A stretch of 32,663 bases of DNA from Bacteroidota bacterium. GTDB taxonomy: Bacteria; Bacteroidota; Bacteroidia; Palsa-948. The stretch covers positions 1 through 32,663 of the forward strand of contig PLUL01000007.1 in the NCBI GenBank assembly GCA_003164895.1. The letters run 5' to 3'. Numbering within the stretch: position 1 is the stretch's first letter; every line of letters starts with the position of its first letter. This document shows positions 5,866 through 14,793 of this stretch, piece by piece. The notes beneath the pieces were generated by a model. That model worked only from the letters and a program-made list of their open reading frames with translations, was not told where the DNA came from and ran no database searches. A program made the position numbers and the translations under genes.

Positions 5866-7215
5866 TTATTTTATCCTCGAAATGAAAATATCCTGTGCTC
5901 CCCATCCTGAGAATTTCATTCTGCCGAATGTAGCATTCGAAATAAAAGTGCCTCCAACATAACAGTTGCCTGATTGATCTGCTGATATGGTTATTCCTTC
6001 GTCATTTTCTTCGCCTCCGCCTTGTAGTACCCACATTAAAGTTCCTTTAGGATCATATTTTGCAATACAAACATCTTTTGCTCCCGCACTTGTAAGTTCG
6101 ATGTTTCCAAACTTCACTTTATCGCTGATGCTTCCCACAACATAACTATTGCCTGCTGCATCAGTAGAAACTTGTTTGAACTCATTGTTACTTGATCCGC
6201 TCGTATTTTTTGTCCACGTTAATTTTCCGTTTGCATCAAATTTTGCCAAGAATCCGTTTGTTCCGAACGCTTTAGTAAGAGTATTGTCCCCAAATATTTT
6301 TGTTCCTTTAAAAACTCCGGAAATAATAATTTGTCCATTGGATGTAACATCAATTCCGGTTCCATAATCATTTCCTGTTCCACCTGCCCGTTTTGCCATC
6401 ATAAGTTCTCCGCTCGGGTTATATTTTAATAAAAAAACATCTGTATCAAAATATCCGGCACTGGCAAGAATCGTTTTATTAAATATTGCATTGCCTGTAA
6501 AATATCCTGTGATGTAACAGTTGCCAGCAGCATCTGTGGCAATCGCATAAGCTTCGTCTTGATAAGGGCCTCCCGCTGTTCGCACCCAAACTAAATTGCC
6601 GGCGGCATCGTATTTGGCGACAAAAATATCGCTGTATCCAATGCTTGTAACTTTAGTTGTTCCAAATAAAGCGGTTCCGCTGAAATATCCTGTGATGTAG
6701 CTGTTACCAGACACATCTGTTGCAATGGCATAACTCGCGTCATCACTCCGGCCTCCGGCATTTCGCACCCACAAAAAATTTCCTGTAGAACTAAATTTTG
6801 AAATAAAAATATCTGCATCGCCCGATTCGGTGATAGTGGTGCTTCCGAAAGTATTTACGTTTCCTGAAATGAAAAAATATCCTGTAACGTAGCAATTCCC
6901 GGTAATATCCGTGCTGATTCCCGAAGAGTAATCATCATTTTGTCCGCCAACTTGTTTTGCCCAAAGTAATACTCCATCAATATCATATTTTGCGATGAAC
7001 ACATCGGTGCCTCCTGCGCTTACCAAGCGTGTGCTGTCAAAAACAATGGTACTGTCAAAATATCCGGTAATGAATAAATTTCCGGTATGGTCGTGAGCGA
7101 TGCCGGTTATCTTGTCCACCGAAGGACCACCGGCAATTTTTGTCCAATCCCATTCCTGAGAAAAAGTAGTTCCAAAGAAAAGGATAGAGATGAGGGTAAA
7201 CAGTATACTTTTCAT
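5866..7215 (-). CDS. Secreted SBBP-type beta-propeller repeat protein, 449 aa
   Basis: A signal peptide (KSILFTLISILFFGTTFSQ) leads into seven or eight repeats of about 50 residues with the pattern A-G-G, D-x-A-x-x-I-A-T-D, G-N-x-Y-x-T-G-Y-F, then D-x-F-x-x-K-Y and G-x-L-x-W. This is the SBBP/WD-like beta-propeller repeat common in secreted Bacteroidetes proteins. Such proteins usually carry a C-terminal type IX sorting domain, but this one stops right after the last repeat (DIFISRIK), so it should stay in the periplasm or be exported differently, unless it lost the tail. The ATG at 7215 is preferred to the in-frame TTG at 7221, which lies in the -7 box. The gene is the first one beside the integration site. 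Confidence 0.85.
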   Translation of the reverse strand: MKSILFTLISILFFGTTFSQEWDWTKIAGGPSVDKITGIAHDHTGNLFITGYFDSTIVFDSTRLVSAGGTDVFIAKYDIDGVLLWAKQVGGQNDDYSSGISTDITGNCYVTGYFFISGNVNTFGSTTITESGDADIFISKFSSTGNFLWVRNAGGRSDDASYAIATDVSGNSYITGYFSGTALFGTTKVTSIGYSDIFVAKYDAAGNLVWVRTAGGPYQDEAYAIATDAAGNCYITGYFTGNAIFNKTILASAGYFDTDVFLLKYNPSGELMMAKRAGGTGNDYGTGIDVTSNGQIIISGVFKGTKIFGDNTLTKAFGTNGFLAKFDANGKLTWTKNTSGSSNNEFKQVSTDAAGNSYVVGSISDKVKFGNIELTSAGAKDVCIAKYDPKGTLMWVLQGGGEENDEGITISADQSGNCYVGGTFISNATFGRMKFSGWGAQDIFISRIK

Positions 7216-7218
7216 TTC

Positions 7219-7226
7219 CAAAAATA
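7219..7226 (-). promoter_or_regulatory. -7 box TATTTTTG 3 nt before the start codon
   Basis: A TAnnTTTG match on the minus strand ends 3 nt before the ATG at 7215, which predicts a leaderless or nearly leaderless message. Confidence 0.5.
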
Positions 7227-7265
7227 AGATGGCAAAAATAATGTTTTTCCCACAGACGTAATGAT

Positions 7266-8273
7266 TTATTTTTTATCTGCTAAGAAATGGTTTGCAGTCT
7301 CTAAAACAGACTTTGAAATGGGGATAAAATCTATGCGGATTGAATCTTTTATTTTTTTATTTGAATAGGAAAGATTCATAGTAGCGTATTTTGCAATTTC
7401 TTTTGTTAAGAGATTACGACAGCCTCTTAATTTACTCAAGATTGCATCTAACCGCCAAACAAATTCGAGTATCAAATTTCCGGCTTTTTTATTTGGAAGC
7501 GGTTTTCCAAGCGAGGCACAAACTAATTCAATAATTTTTTTGTAAGGCAAATTTTCTGAAGAAACAATAAATCGTTCATTTCTGATTTCGCTTTCAGTTA
7601 ACATTATCATGGCTTTGGAAACATCGCGAACATCTACGTAAGCGATGCTGCCGCTGGTGTACCAACTCATTCCTTTATTTGCCAAGTTGAAAATATCTCC
7701 GCTACTACGTTTCCAGTTGCCTGGACCGATGACTACCGCAGGATTCACAATCACCACTGGCAATCCTTCCTGTGATGCGCGCCATACTTCATTCTCAGAA
7801 AGGTATTTGCTGATCGCGTAAGCAGAAAAGTTTGTCTTGTCGTTCCAATGCGTCTCTTCCGAAATTTCTTTCTCTGATTCAATTCCAAGTGCGGCGACGG
7901 AACTTACATGACAAAATTTTTGTATTTTTTTTTCAATCGCAGCATTCACCGTATTAGCAGTACCGGTAACATTATTAAAGATCATTTTTTCTCCATCTTT
8001 CGGATTTAGCGAGACAATGGCAGCACAGTGATACACTTTAGTAACTCCCTCCATTGCTTCCGACAAAGAAAAAATATCCAGCAGATCTCCTTCTTTCCAT
8101 TCTATCTTTGAAAAAAGCTCGTCTGCTTGATCAGTGTAATAAGAAAATATTTTTCTGACCTCATCAATATTGCTGTTCTTTCTTCGCAACGCTCTGACAC
8201 GCTCGCCCTTTTTGATAAGATCAAATAAAAGATGCGAGCCAACCAATCCTGTTCCTCCTGTAACTAAAATCAT
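7266..8273 (-). CDS. NAD(P)-dependent epimerase/dehydratase family protein, 335 aa
   Basis: An extended short-chain dehydrogenase. The N-terminus [16 protein letters not shown] is the Rossmann G-x-x-G-x-x-G motif, D-L-L-D comes at about 63-66, HCAA follows for the cofactor pocket, then catalytic Ser/Tyr/Lys with Y152-x-x-x-K156 (YAISK) and N-P-A-x-V-I-G-P-G. These fit the dihydroflavonol-reductase/hopanoid-associated epimerase group, but the substrate cannot be told. The start is set at the ATG 8273, where the family begins; an upstream in-frame ATG at 8291 adds six residues. TACTTTTA, a near -7 box, ends 4 nt before 8273. The gene is divergent from tyrS. Confidence 0.9.
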   Translation of the reverse strand: MILVTGGTGLVGSHLLFDLIKKGERVRALRRKNSNIDEVRKIFSYYTDQADELFSKIEWKEGDLLDIFSLSEAMEGVTKVYHCAAIVSLNPKDGEKMIFNNVTGTANTVNAAIEKKIQKFCHVSSVAALGIESEKEISEETHWNDKTNFSAYAISKYLSENEVWRASQEGLPVVIVNPAVVIGPGNWKRSSGDIFNLANKGMSWYTSGSIAYVDVRDVSKAMIMLTESEIRNERFIVSSENLPYKKIIELVCASLGKPLPNKKAGNLILEFVWRLDAILSKLRGCRNLLTKEIAKYATMNLSYSNKKIKDSIRIDFIPISKSVLETANHFLADKK

Positions 8274-8292
8274 GGCGTAAAAGTAAATCATT

Positions 8293-8300
8293 TACCTTTG
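8293..8300 (+). promoter_or_regulatory. -7 box TACCTTTG of tyrS
   Basis: Perfect TAnnTTTG, 6 nt before the tyrS ATG at 8307. It would give a transcript that starts at or a few bases before the ATG. Confidence 0.6.
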
Positions 8301-8306
8301 ACGATT

Positions 8307-9590
8307 ATGAAAAAGAATTTTGTACAAGAGTTGAAATGGCGTGGTATGCTTCAGGATGCAATGCCCGACACAGAAGAATTATTGAATAAAGAAACTGTAA
8401 CCGGATACATCGGTTTTGATCCAACTTCTGATTCACTTGGTGTTGGCAATCTTGTGCAGATAATGACTCTGCTTCATTTTCAGCGAGCCGGTCATAAGCC
8501 GATCGCGCTTATTGGCGGTGCCACCGGAATGGTGGGCGATCCCTCAGGTAAATCACAGGAAAGGAATTTGCTGAGCGAAGAAATATTAAATCATAATCTT
8601 GCCTGTCAGAAAAAGCAATTAGAAAAGTTTTTGGATTTTAATTGCGGAGCTACTTCGGCAGAGATCGTCAATAATTACGATTGGTTTAAAAACTTTTCTT
8701 TCCTCGATTTTATTCGCGATGTTGGCAAACACATTACCGTGAATTACATGATGGCAAAAGATTCCGTAAAGAGCAGACTGGAAAGCGGAATGTCATTTAC
8801 AGAATTTTCATATCAACTGGTTCAGGGTTTTGATTTTTATTATTTGTGGAAAAACAAAAATGTAAAATTGCAAATGGGAGGTTCTGACCAATGGGGAAAT
8901 ATTGTTACCGGCACAGAACTTATCCGTAGAAAGGAAGGAGGCGAAGCATTTGCAATTGTTACTCCGCTCATTAAAAAAGCGGACGGAACAAAATTCGGAA
9001 AAACTGAAAGCGGAAATGTTTGGCTTGATCCTGCAAAGACTTCACCCTATCAGTTCTACCAATTCTGGCTGAATTCTTCAGATGAAGATGCAAAAACATA
9101 CATCCGCATTTTTACTTTACTCACGAAAGAAGAAATAGAATCGCTGGAACAAAAACACAACGAAGCACCTCATCTCCGCACTTTGCAAAAAGCGCTGGCA
9201 AAAGATGTAACGTGTCGTGTTCATTCCGAAAACGATTACAATGCTGCGGTGGATGCCTCTGAAATTCTTTTTGGCGAAGGAACGACTGATTCGCTTAAAA
9301 AACTTTCCGAAAGCGATTTGCTTTCGGCATTTGAAGGTGTTCCTCAAGTAGGAATTTCAAAAATGGAATTAGAAAACGGAATTAATGCGGTAGATTTTTT
9401 CTCCGACAAAACGAAAATATGCTCATCGAAGGGAGAAGCGCGAAAAATGATCCAGGCAGGTGGAGTTTCTGTTAACAAAGCTAAGATATCGGATATTGCT
9501 TCCAGCATTACGAAAAAGCATTTGTTGAACGGAAAATATATTCTTGCACAAAAAGGCAAGAAAAATTATTTTTTGATCAAGGCGGAATAA
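8307..9590 (+). CDS. tyrS: Tyrosyl-tRNA synthetase, 427 aa
   Basis: A class I synthetase that charges tRNA-Tyr. [12 protein letters not shown] leads into the nucleotide-binding signature, followed by [14 protein letters not shown], the Gln/Asp tyrosine pocket and SDQWGN. KFGKT at 229-233 is the KMSKS loop. An S4 RNA-binding domain closes the protein ([18 protein letters not shown]). The HIGH motif is GVGN at 45-48, so its first His is Gly and its last is Asn. Other Bacteroidetes TyrRS are also known to vary here. The ATG at 8307 is chosen because the in-frame TTG at 8298 lies inside the -7 box. prfB follows 52 bp downstream. Confidence 0.97.
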   Translation: MKKNFVQELKWRGMLQDAMPDTEELLNKETVTGYIGFDPTSDSLGVGNLVQIMTLLHFQRAGHKPIALIGGATGMVGDPSGKSQERNLLSEEILNHNLACQKKQLEKFLDFNCGATSAEIVNNYDWFKNFSFLDFIRDVGKHITVNYMMAKDSVKSRLESGMSFTEFSYQLVQGFDFYYLWKNKNVKLQMGGSDQWGNIVTGTELIRRKEGGEAFAIVTPLIKKADGTKFGKTESGNVWLDPAKTSPYQFYQFWLNSSDEDAKTYIRIFTLLTKEEIESLEQKHNEAPHLRTLQKALAKDVTCRVHSENDYNAAVDASEILFGEGTTDSLKKLSESDLLSAFEGVPQVGISKMELENGINAVDFFSDKTKICSSKGEARKMIQAGGVSVNKAKISDIASSITKKHLLNGKYILAQKGKKNYFLIKAE

Positions 9591-9642
9591 TGCTTCTGTC
9601 AATTGATTACATTCGCCTTCCGAAAAAACAAACAAGAACAAT

Positions 9643-10735
9643 ATGATCACCATAGAACAGATCCGTGACCTCCAGGGACGCAGGGAAGCGTTAAGGAGGC
9701 ATCTTTGACGTTGATAGAAAATCTATTGAGATATCTGAACTGGAAGCGCGCACTCAAGCGCCTGATTTCTGGAGCAATCCTAAAAAAGCAGAAGAGATCC
9801 TTCGCGAGATAAAACAGATAAAATTCTGGACAGCTTCTTTTCATAAACTTTCTCAGGACATTGACGACCTTGAAGTGCTTTTTGATTTCTGCAAGCAAGG
9901 CGAAGCTACCGAGCAGGATGTAGATAATCAATTCTCTAAAACGATGAAAGCCGTTGAAGAACTGGAATTCAAAAACATGCTCGGAGAAAAAGAAGATTCT
10001 TTGAGTGCAGTCCTTCAGATAAATTCCGGAGCAGGCGGAACAGAGTCTTGCGACTGGGCGGGCATGCTCATGCGTATGTATATTATGTGGGGCGAAAAAA
10101 ATGGCTACAAAGTTACGGAACAGGACAGGCAATCAGATGATATTGCAGGAGTGAAATCTGTAACGCTTCAGTTTGATGGTGATTTTTCTTATGGTTATCT
10201 GAAAGGCGAAAACGGCGTGCATCGCTTAGTCAGAATTTCTCCTTTTGATTCCAACGCGCGAAGGCATACTTCCTTTGCTTCTGTGTATGTGTATCCGCTG
10301 GTGGATGACACAATAGAAATAGAAGTGAAAGATTCTGATTTAGAAGTGCAAACCTCTCGTTCAGGAGGTGCAGGCGGACAAAATGTAAATAAAGTGGAAT
10401 CCAAAGTGCAGATGAAACATATTCCTTCGGGAATTGTGGTGGTTTGTCAGGTAGAACGCACGCAAATTGGTAACCGTGCACGTGCACTTACGATGCTTAA
10501 ATCCCAGTTGTACGAATTGGAAATGCGCAAGCGCAAAGAAAAATCTGATGCTGTTGAAGCAGGCAAGAAAAAAATTGAATGGGGCTCGCAAATACGCAAC
10601 TATGTTTTGCATCCTTACAAGTTAGTGAAAGATATTCGGACAGGTTACGAAACATCGAATGCCCAGGGAGTATTGGATGGAGATTTGGATGGATTTATAA
10701 AAGCGTATCTGATGGAATTTGGAGGCAAACAATAA
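9643..10735 (+). CDS. prfB: Peptide chain release factor 2, made by programmed +1 frameshift, 363 aa
   Basis: RF2 reads UAA and UGA stops and triggers peptide release. The gene starts in one frame at ATG 9643, meets TGA at 9706-9708 after 21 codons and continues in the +1 frame from GAC at 9707 to the stop at 10735. The SPF tripeptide that recognises the stop codon is at 199-201 and the GGQ peptidyl-hydrolase motif at 244-246, close to their E. coli positions. The length is normal for RF2. The frameshift lets RF2 limit its own synthesis. It lies just after tyrS; the ArsC-like gene follows 9 bp downstream. The 9875 ATG that a simple frame search picks is internal. Confidence 0.96.
9694..9709 (+). 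promoter_or_regulatory. prfB programmed +1 frameshift site
   Basis: AGGAGG (9694-9699), CAT, CTT TGA C. The order Shine-Dalgarno-like hexamer, one codon, CUU slippery codon, UGA, C is the same as in E. coli prfB. It is a rare strong anti-SD match in a genome with little use of SD for initiation. Confidence 0.95.
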
Positions 10736-10744
10736 ATAGTTAAG

Positions 10745-11092
10745 ATGGAAAAAACAATTATCTATCATAATAATCGCTGCACAAAAAGCAGATGTGCGTT
10801 GGAACTTATTAAAAAGAAAACAAAAGATTTTTCCGTAATTGAATATTTGAAAACTTCTCCTTCTGAAAAAGAATTGAAAGAAATTTTGAAAAAACTTGGA
10901 ATGAAAGCGGAGGAGATTATCCGTAAAAAGGAACCTTTATTCAGAGAAAAATTTGAAAGAAAGAAATTCTCGGAAAATGAATGGATAAAAATTCTGGCAA
11001 AGAATCCTATCCTGATCGAACGCCCGATTGTAGTGAAGGGAAACAAAGCTGTAATTGGTCGCCCGACTGAAAACATTCTAAAATTATTTTAA
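10745..11092 (+). CDS. ArsC/Spx-family thioredoxin-fold protein (arsenate reductase-like), 115 aa
   Basis: The protein has the ArsC fold: a beta strand TIIYHNNRC, active-site Cys12 with a second Cys17 (C-T-K-S-R-C), the family region EYLKTSPSEKELKEIL, and near the end ILIERPIVVKGNKAVIGRP, which holds the conserved Arg and the cis-Pro region of ArsC. In E. coli ArsC the Cys12 thiol attacks arsenate and glutaredoxin reduces the product. Many family members beside housekeeping genes have no arsenate role, and no ars genes are nearby, so the function stays open. It begins 9 bp after prfB and is probably cotranscribed. Confidence 0.85.
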   Translation: MEKTIIYHNNRCTKSRCALELIKKKTKDFSVIEYLKTSPSEKELKEILKKLGMKAEEIIRKKEPLFREKFERKKFSENEWIKILAKNPILIERPIVVKGNKAVIGRPTENILKLF

Positions 11093-11096
11093 TTTC

Positions 11097-11124
11097 TTTG
11101 GACAAGAAATTTTCTATACCTTTG
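11097..11124 (+). promoter_or_regulatory. Promoter TTTG-N16-TACCTTTG
   Basis: A -33 TTTG (11097-11100) and -7 TACCTTTG (11117-11124) on the plus strand with a 16-nt spacer, 44 nt before the ATG at 11168. A good Bacteroidetes promoter with a real leader. Confidence 0.6.
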
Positions 11125-11167
11125 GTTACTTTAAAAGCAAAAACACAAACAAATTAATATTTTAACT

Positions 11168-11395
11168 ATGAAAAAATTATTTTTTACGCTTGCGCTCACA
11201 GGAATTGTTGGCGCAGTTTCCATCAATACTGCTTCTGCTTCAACTTTCAGAGGAGATGAAAAGAAAGACAAAAAAGAATGCAAGAAGGATGCTAAATGTT
11301 CTTCGGGAGATAAAAAATGCTGTCATTCAAAAGATGCAAAGACATCTTCAGCGACTGACAAATCGGACACAAAGAAAACAACGGAGCAGAAATAA
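11168..11395 (+). CDS. Small exported Lys/Cys-rich protein, 75 aa
   Basis: A clear signal peptide (KKLFFTLALTGIVGAVSINTA, cut near residue 24) precedes a mature part of about 50 residues that is almost only Lys, Asp, Ser, Thr and five Cys (KKECKKDAKC, DKKCCHSK). There is no room for a normal hydrophobic core, so the mature part is likely disordered or held together by metal or disulfides. It has its own promoter and a strong terminator, so it is a monocistronic gene. A periplasmic metal-binding role is a guess from the Cys and His content. No family is recognised. Confidence 0.75.
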   Translation: MKKLFFTLALTGIVGAVSINTASASTFRGDEKKDKKECKKDAKCSSGDKKCCHSKDAKTSSATDKSDTKKTTEQK

Positions 11396-11410
11396 TCAAA
11401 TTCTACTTCT

Positions 11411-11445
11411 AAAAAAAATCCAGGCAAATCGTCTGGATTTTTTAT
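11411..11445. terminator. Bidirectional rho-independent terminator
   Basis: AATCCAG (11417-11423) pairs with CTGGATT (11433-11439), with an A-run before and a T-run after, so it can work on both strands. It ends the 11168-11395 gene and, from the other side, the minus-strand cluster that stops at 11442. Confidence 0.85.
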
Positions 11446-11930
11446 TTTGGGATATACTGGGATAAATGCAAATATTGTGCAACGCCATTCAGTATTAGCG
11501 ACCAGAAAATCAGAGAGATTGTGAGAAATAAAATATTTCTGTATTTGTTTTTGTAAAGGCGGTGAATTACAAAAGCTCCTATGGGAATTGAAATGATAGA
11601 AGGAGTAGTGATAACCAGACCAAAAATTCCAAATCGCATTTTTGTTCGAATGATAAATCTTTTAAACCAGGTAAATTTCTTTTTTGGCTTTTCCTGAATA
11701 TGTAAAGGCTTTTCAAAAAAAAGAATTGTTTTTCTCCAGCCAAATGCGATGACTTCTCCAACAAGTGAAAAAAGAATTATTCCAATCGTTCCTCCGGTTG
11801 TTGTGATCAGAAAAGCTTCCTTGAAATTAAATCCGTAACGCTCGGCTTCGAATGGGGAGATGGCAAATTTTACGCTGGCGATGAGAGCTACTTCAAAAAT
11901 TTTGAGCAGATGAAGTACATCGTCATTCAT
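11442..11930 (-). CDS. Integral membrane protein of unknown function, 162 aa
   Basis: About four membrane segments are visible: near 8-25, 40-65 (TTTGGTIGIILFSLVGEVIAF), 100-122 (FGIFGLVITTPSIISIPIGAFV) and 133-152. Between the second and third lies a strongly basic loop (EKPKKKFTWFKRFIIRTKMRF) that should face the cytoplasm. The TTPSIISIPIGAF stretch is conserved-looking and could line a pore, but I cannot assign a family with confidence. It is the last gene of the minus-strand cluster, 3 bp after upp, so it is probably coexpressed with it. Confidence 0.7.
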   Translation of the reverse strand: MNDDVLHLLKIFEVALIASVKFAISPFEAERYGFNFKEAFLITTTGGTIGIILFSLVGEVIAFGWRKTILFFEKPLHIQEKPKKKFTWFKRFIIRTKMRFGIFGLVITTPSIISIPIGAFVIHRLYKNKYRNILFLTISLIFWSLILNGVAQYLHLSQYIPK

Positions 11931-11933
11931 TTT

Positions 11934-12581
11934 TTATAGTTTGTTTCCGAAAGCAAGGTCGCCCGCATCGCCTAAGCCGGGCACAATGTACGCCTGTGCG
12001 GTGAGTTCTTCATCAATGGCGCACGCCCAAATAATTGTATTGTTAGGCAAATGTTTTTTTACATGCTCAATGCCTTCGTCACTTGCAATTACAGTTGCGA
12101 TATGAATATTTTTTGGAACTCCGTTCCGCTTCATCGCTTTGTAAACAAGTTCGATTGAATTTCCCGTTGCAAGCATTGGGTCGCAAAGAATTAAAGTTTT
12201 TCCATTCAAATCAGGACACGCCATGTATTCCACCTGAACTTCGAATGTTCCGTCAGGATGATGTTTACGGTAAGCGGAGAGAAAAGCGTTTTCGGCTTTG
12301 TCAAAAACATTCAGCAATCCCTGATGAAAAGGCAATCCTGCTCTGAGAATGGTGGCGATCACCGGTTGTTGTTTCAGCACCGGAACTTTTGCAACGCCAA
12401 GAGGTGTGTTTACTTCTTTTTTTATCCATTCTAGTTTTTTGCTTATCTCATAAGCGCAAATTTCTCCGGCGCGTTCAAGATTTCTTCGGAAACGCATGCT
12501 ATCTTTCTGCACTTCCACATCGCGCATTTCAGAAATGAATTCGTTGAGAATGGAATTTTCTTTTCCTAATTCGTAAATCAT
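11934..12581 (-). CDS. upp: Uracil phosphoribosyltransferase, 215 aa
   Basis: The enzyme makes UMP from uracil and PRPP in pyrimidine salvage. The PRPP-binding loop LILCDPMLATGNS lies near residues 130-142, and the uracil-binding end has Y-I-V-P-G-L-G-D-A-G-D. The RAGLPFHQG and R-K-H regions of the family are also present. The length is normal. It starts with ATG and sits 4 bp after the acetyltransferase gene, inside the wecB-led cluster, a link of convenience with no obvious pathway reason. Confidence 0.96.
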   Translation of the reverse strand: MIYELGKENSILNEFISEMRDVEVQKDSMRFRRNLERAGEICAYEISKKLEWIKKEVNTPLGVAKVPVLKQQPVIATILRAGLPFHQGLLNVFDKAENAFLSAYRKHHPDGTFEVQVEYMACPDLNGKTLILCDPMLATGNSIELVYKAMKRNGVPKNIHIATVIASDEGIEHVKKHLPNNTIIWACAIDEELTAQAYIVPGLGDAGDLAFGNKL

Positions 12582-12585
12582 ATTT

Positions 12586-13500
12586 TTATCTTTTTAGCCA
12601 GCGTACAAGTTTCGGAAGATTATTTTTTTTCACCTGTAAATATACAAATTCATCCGAGCCAAATCCTTTGTAAAACCTTGCAAGTCCAGGCAAATTCGAA
12701 CCTTCAAAATCAAGAATTATATTTTCTCCGGCATGTTCCTGAATAAATTTATCAATCAGAAAAAACATTGCCCCTAATTTTTTTGCCTCAGCATCTGTTG
12801 CGGAGAAAAGAAAAATGGATCTGTTATTTTTAATGAGCCAGACAACTCCTGCACACAGTTTATTTTCTTTGGTATATGCACCCCAAACTTCAGCGTATTT
12901 TTTTTCAATGCAGATATTAATAAGGTTTGCTAGGACTTTATAATTTTTATCAGTGAGGTTGCTGATTTTTTTTCCCGTATTTTTTCTGAAAATGTTTATC
13001 AAAAGAGAAGGAGAGATATTTTTTTTGACTGATACTTCGTGTTTAATTGCTTTCTTGATATTCCTTTTTGTGTCTTCTGAAAAGTTTTTTCTGAGAGATT
13101 CGTAAGGTGAATCCAAAGAAAGTTCAATGTTGATGTTTTTTTTAACGGGGAATCCCGACAACTCAAACGTATTTAGTTTGTTCAGATTGATTTCAAGAAA
13201 TTTAAAGTGAGATGGAATTACATTCAAGAATTCTTCAACTTTTTCCTGTGATAATTTTTCTTTTGAAAAAACCCCAAGCTGCTGTGCGAAATAAGGCGGA
13301 TACAAATAATTTATACCATATTTTTTATTTCTCGTAAGAGGCATCACTGATTTGTAATCGCCTTCAATCAATGCTTCCCATTTCGGACTCACAACATCCA
13401 AATACCAAGAGTAAGCATAGATTAAATTATGCGTAGAATTATCAATGTAGCTATCCCATTTACTTTTGTCAATCTCGTTATGTTTCAAATATGAAATCAT
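12586..13500 (-). CDS. FemAB/GNAT-like acetyltransferase, 304 aa
   Basis: The protein has two GNAT-type halves in the manner of FemAB-like enzymes: an N-terminal part with YAYSWYLDVVSPKWEAL, then GVVWLIKNNRSIFLFSATDAEA and a C-terminal part ending ILDFEGSNLPGLARFYKGFG. The GSN-x-x-G-x-x-x-F-x-K-x-F-G ending is typical of the GNAT domain in cell-surface sugar or peptide modification enzymes. It lies between a polysaccharide deacetylase and upp with 4-bp gaps, so it probably acts on the same surface glycan as the deacetylase and WecB. The substrate is unknown. Confidence 0.8.
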   Translation of the reverse strand: MISYLKHNEIDKSKWDSYIDNSTHNLIYAYSWYLDVVSPKWEALIEGDYKSVMPLTRNKKYGINYLYPPYFAQQLGVFSKEKLSQEKVEEFLNVIPSHFKFLEINLNKLNTFELSGFPVKKNINIELSLDSPYESLRKNFSEDTKRNIKKAIKHEVSVKKNISPSLLINIFRKNTGKKISNLTDKNYKVLANLINICIEKKYAEVWGAYTKENKLCAGVVWLIKNNRSIFLFSATDAEAKKLGAMFFLIDKFIQEHAGENIILDFEGSNLPGLARFYKGFGSDEFVYLQVKKNNLPKLVRWLKR

Positions 13501-13504
13501 TTTT

Positions 13505-14779
13505 CTAAATCGCCAGTTTTATCATTTCTTCATATATGTTTTTCCAACCTTTCCAATCTCTCCAATCGCCCAGCGTTTCATTATGCCAGATAGAAATAAA
13601 TTCTCCATTCACATTTTTTATTTCAGCAACAATTAGCTTGATTTTTTCTATTGCTTTTTCGGGTGAAAGTTTCAGATAATTATTCAGTGTACCATCCATC
13701 ACGGCAAAAGGATGAAGGGTCAAATTTGTTTCTTCTTCCTTTTCCAGATCATACCATTTATAAGGCGTGCAAGTCCCAGACCTAAAACCGATTTCATCTG
13801 CAAAGCCCATCGTGTAATCATCCGTAATTCCCGAAGCAACGAGGTTTTGATAAGTTTGCGGAAAACGAAGCATCAAAAAATGCTGACGGCTTTTTGTTAT
13901 GGGAGAATTTCTAATTATTTCAAGCCGTTCTTTTTCAATTTTAATTTTTTCAGAATATTGATTGGATGCGAAGGACGGATGAATTCCTGTTTCTGCATTT
14001 TGAGAAATATTTTTAATCAGCGCTTGCATCTGTTGGTTTGTATGCGGAAGATTTTTATCGTTGGTATCCCAATCGCCCATCAGTAAAAAATAAACAGGTT
14101 TAAGGCGGTACTTTTTATGAATCTCCATTTGAAAATCATACGTGTCATAAGGATCTTTTTCTTTTTTAAGCAACACATTTTTTCTTTTTCCGAAATCATC
14201 CCAATCGGATTTTGCAATCGCTCTTGCAAAACCGCCAAGAGTTCTCGCAAAACTTTTTCCAAGATACGCGTAAGCATTATCAATGTCAATAGTTGGAGTG
14301 TAAGAATATTTTTTCTCAGGGAAGATAAAATTTGGATAATGCTCAGAAATCATTTTCTGAATTTTCTTTGCCCAGATACTTACAATTGGTTTTTGCAGAA
14401 AATTATTTTTATACGCAAGAGATTTTTTTGCAGAAAACCTTCCGTATTTATCTCCATTGAATGGCAAATATTCCTCGTATCTGGTAGTAAGGAAAAATGC
14501 AAGTGCAAAAAAGTCAACGAATAAATCATTTTCGTTTTTTGGAAAAGAAATTGTTAATGCTTCTTTTTTTATTCCGGTTTCAAATAATAAATTATTGCTT
14601 TGAAAAAATAATTCATCTCCGACAGGTTTTTTCGTGTAAGATATTTTTGCTCCTTCAAATTGCTTGAACGAATCCGCATTTGTTGTCAACTCGCAATCAA
14701 TTCCAAGAACAGATTTAAAAATCAAATTGAAAGTGTACTTGACACGATTGGTAACCTGATGTGTATAGATAAGAAGCAT
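13505..14779 (-). CDS. Polysaccharide deacetylase family protein, 424 aa
   Basis: The C-terminal two thirds carry a NodB-like deacetylase: PTIDIDNAY gives the first catalytic/metal Asp, GIHPSF the metal His, and the tail has SIWHNETLGDW. A long N-terminal region is of the type seen in Bacteroidetes surface polysaccharide deacetylases. Such enzymes remove N-acetyl groups from glycans. The first in-frame ATG at 14830 overlaps wecB by 37 bp. The internal ATG at 14779 (MLLIYTHQ) lies 15 bp past wecB and fits the family better, so I chose it. It is the second gene of the wecB cluster. Confidence 0.85.
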   Translation of the reverse strand: MLLIYTHQVTNRVKYTFNLIFKSVLGIDCELTTNADSFKQFEGAKISYTKKPVGDELFFQSNNLLFETGIKKEALTISFPKNENDLFVDFFALAFFLTTRYEEYLPFNGDKYGRFSAKKSLAYKNNFLQKPIVSIWAKKIQKMISEHYPNFIFPEKKYSYTPTIDIDNAYAYLGKSFARTLGGFARAIAKSDWDDFGKRKNVLLKKEKDPYDTYDFQMEIHKKYRLKPVYFLLMGDWDTNDKNLPHTNQQMQALIKNISQNAETGIHPSFASNQYSEKIKIEKERLEIIRNSPITKSRQHFLMLRFPQTYQNLVASGITDDYTMGFADEIGFRSGTCTPYKWYDLEKEEETNLTLHPFAVMDGTLNNYLKLSPEKAIEKIKLIVAEIKNVNGEFISIWHNETLGDWRDWKGWKNIYEEMIKLAI

Positions 14780-14793
14780 TGCGTAAGGAACGA

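Noticed and set aside
9647-10132. A 161-codon minus-strand frame opposite prfB
   Set aside because: It is the antisense of prfB, whose RF2 motifs are clear. Its Phe/Arg-rich content is typical of a shadow frame.
10745-11092. An arsenic resistance locus
   Set aside because: Only an ArsC-like protein is present, with no arsB, arsR or acr3 nearby. The family has other members.
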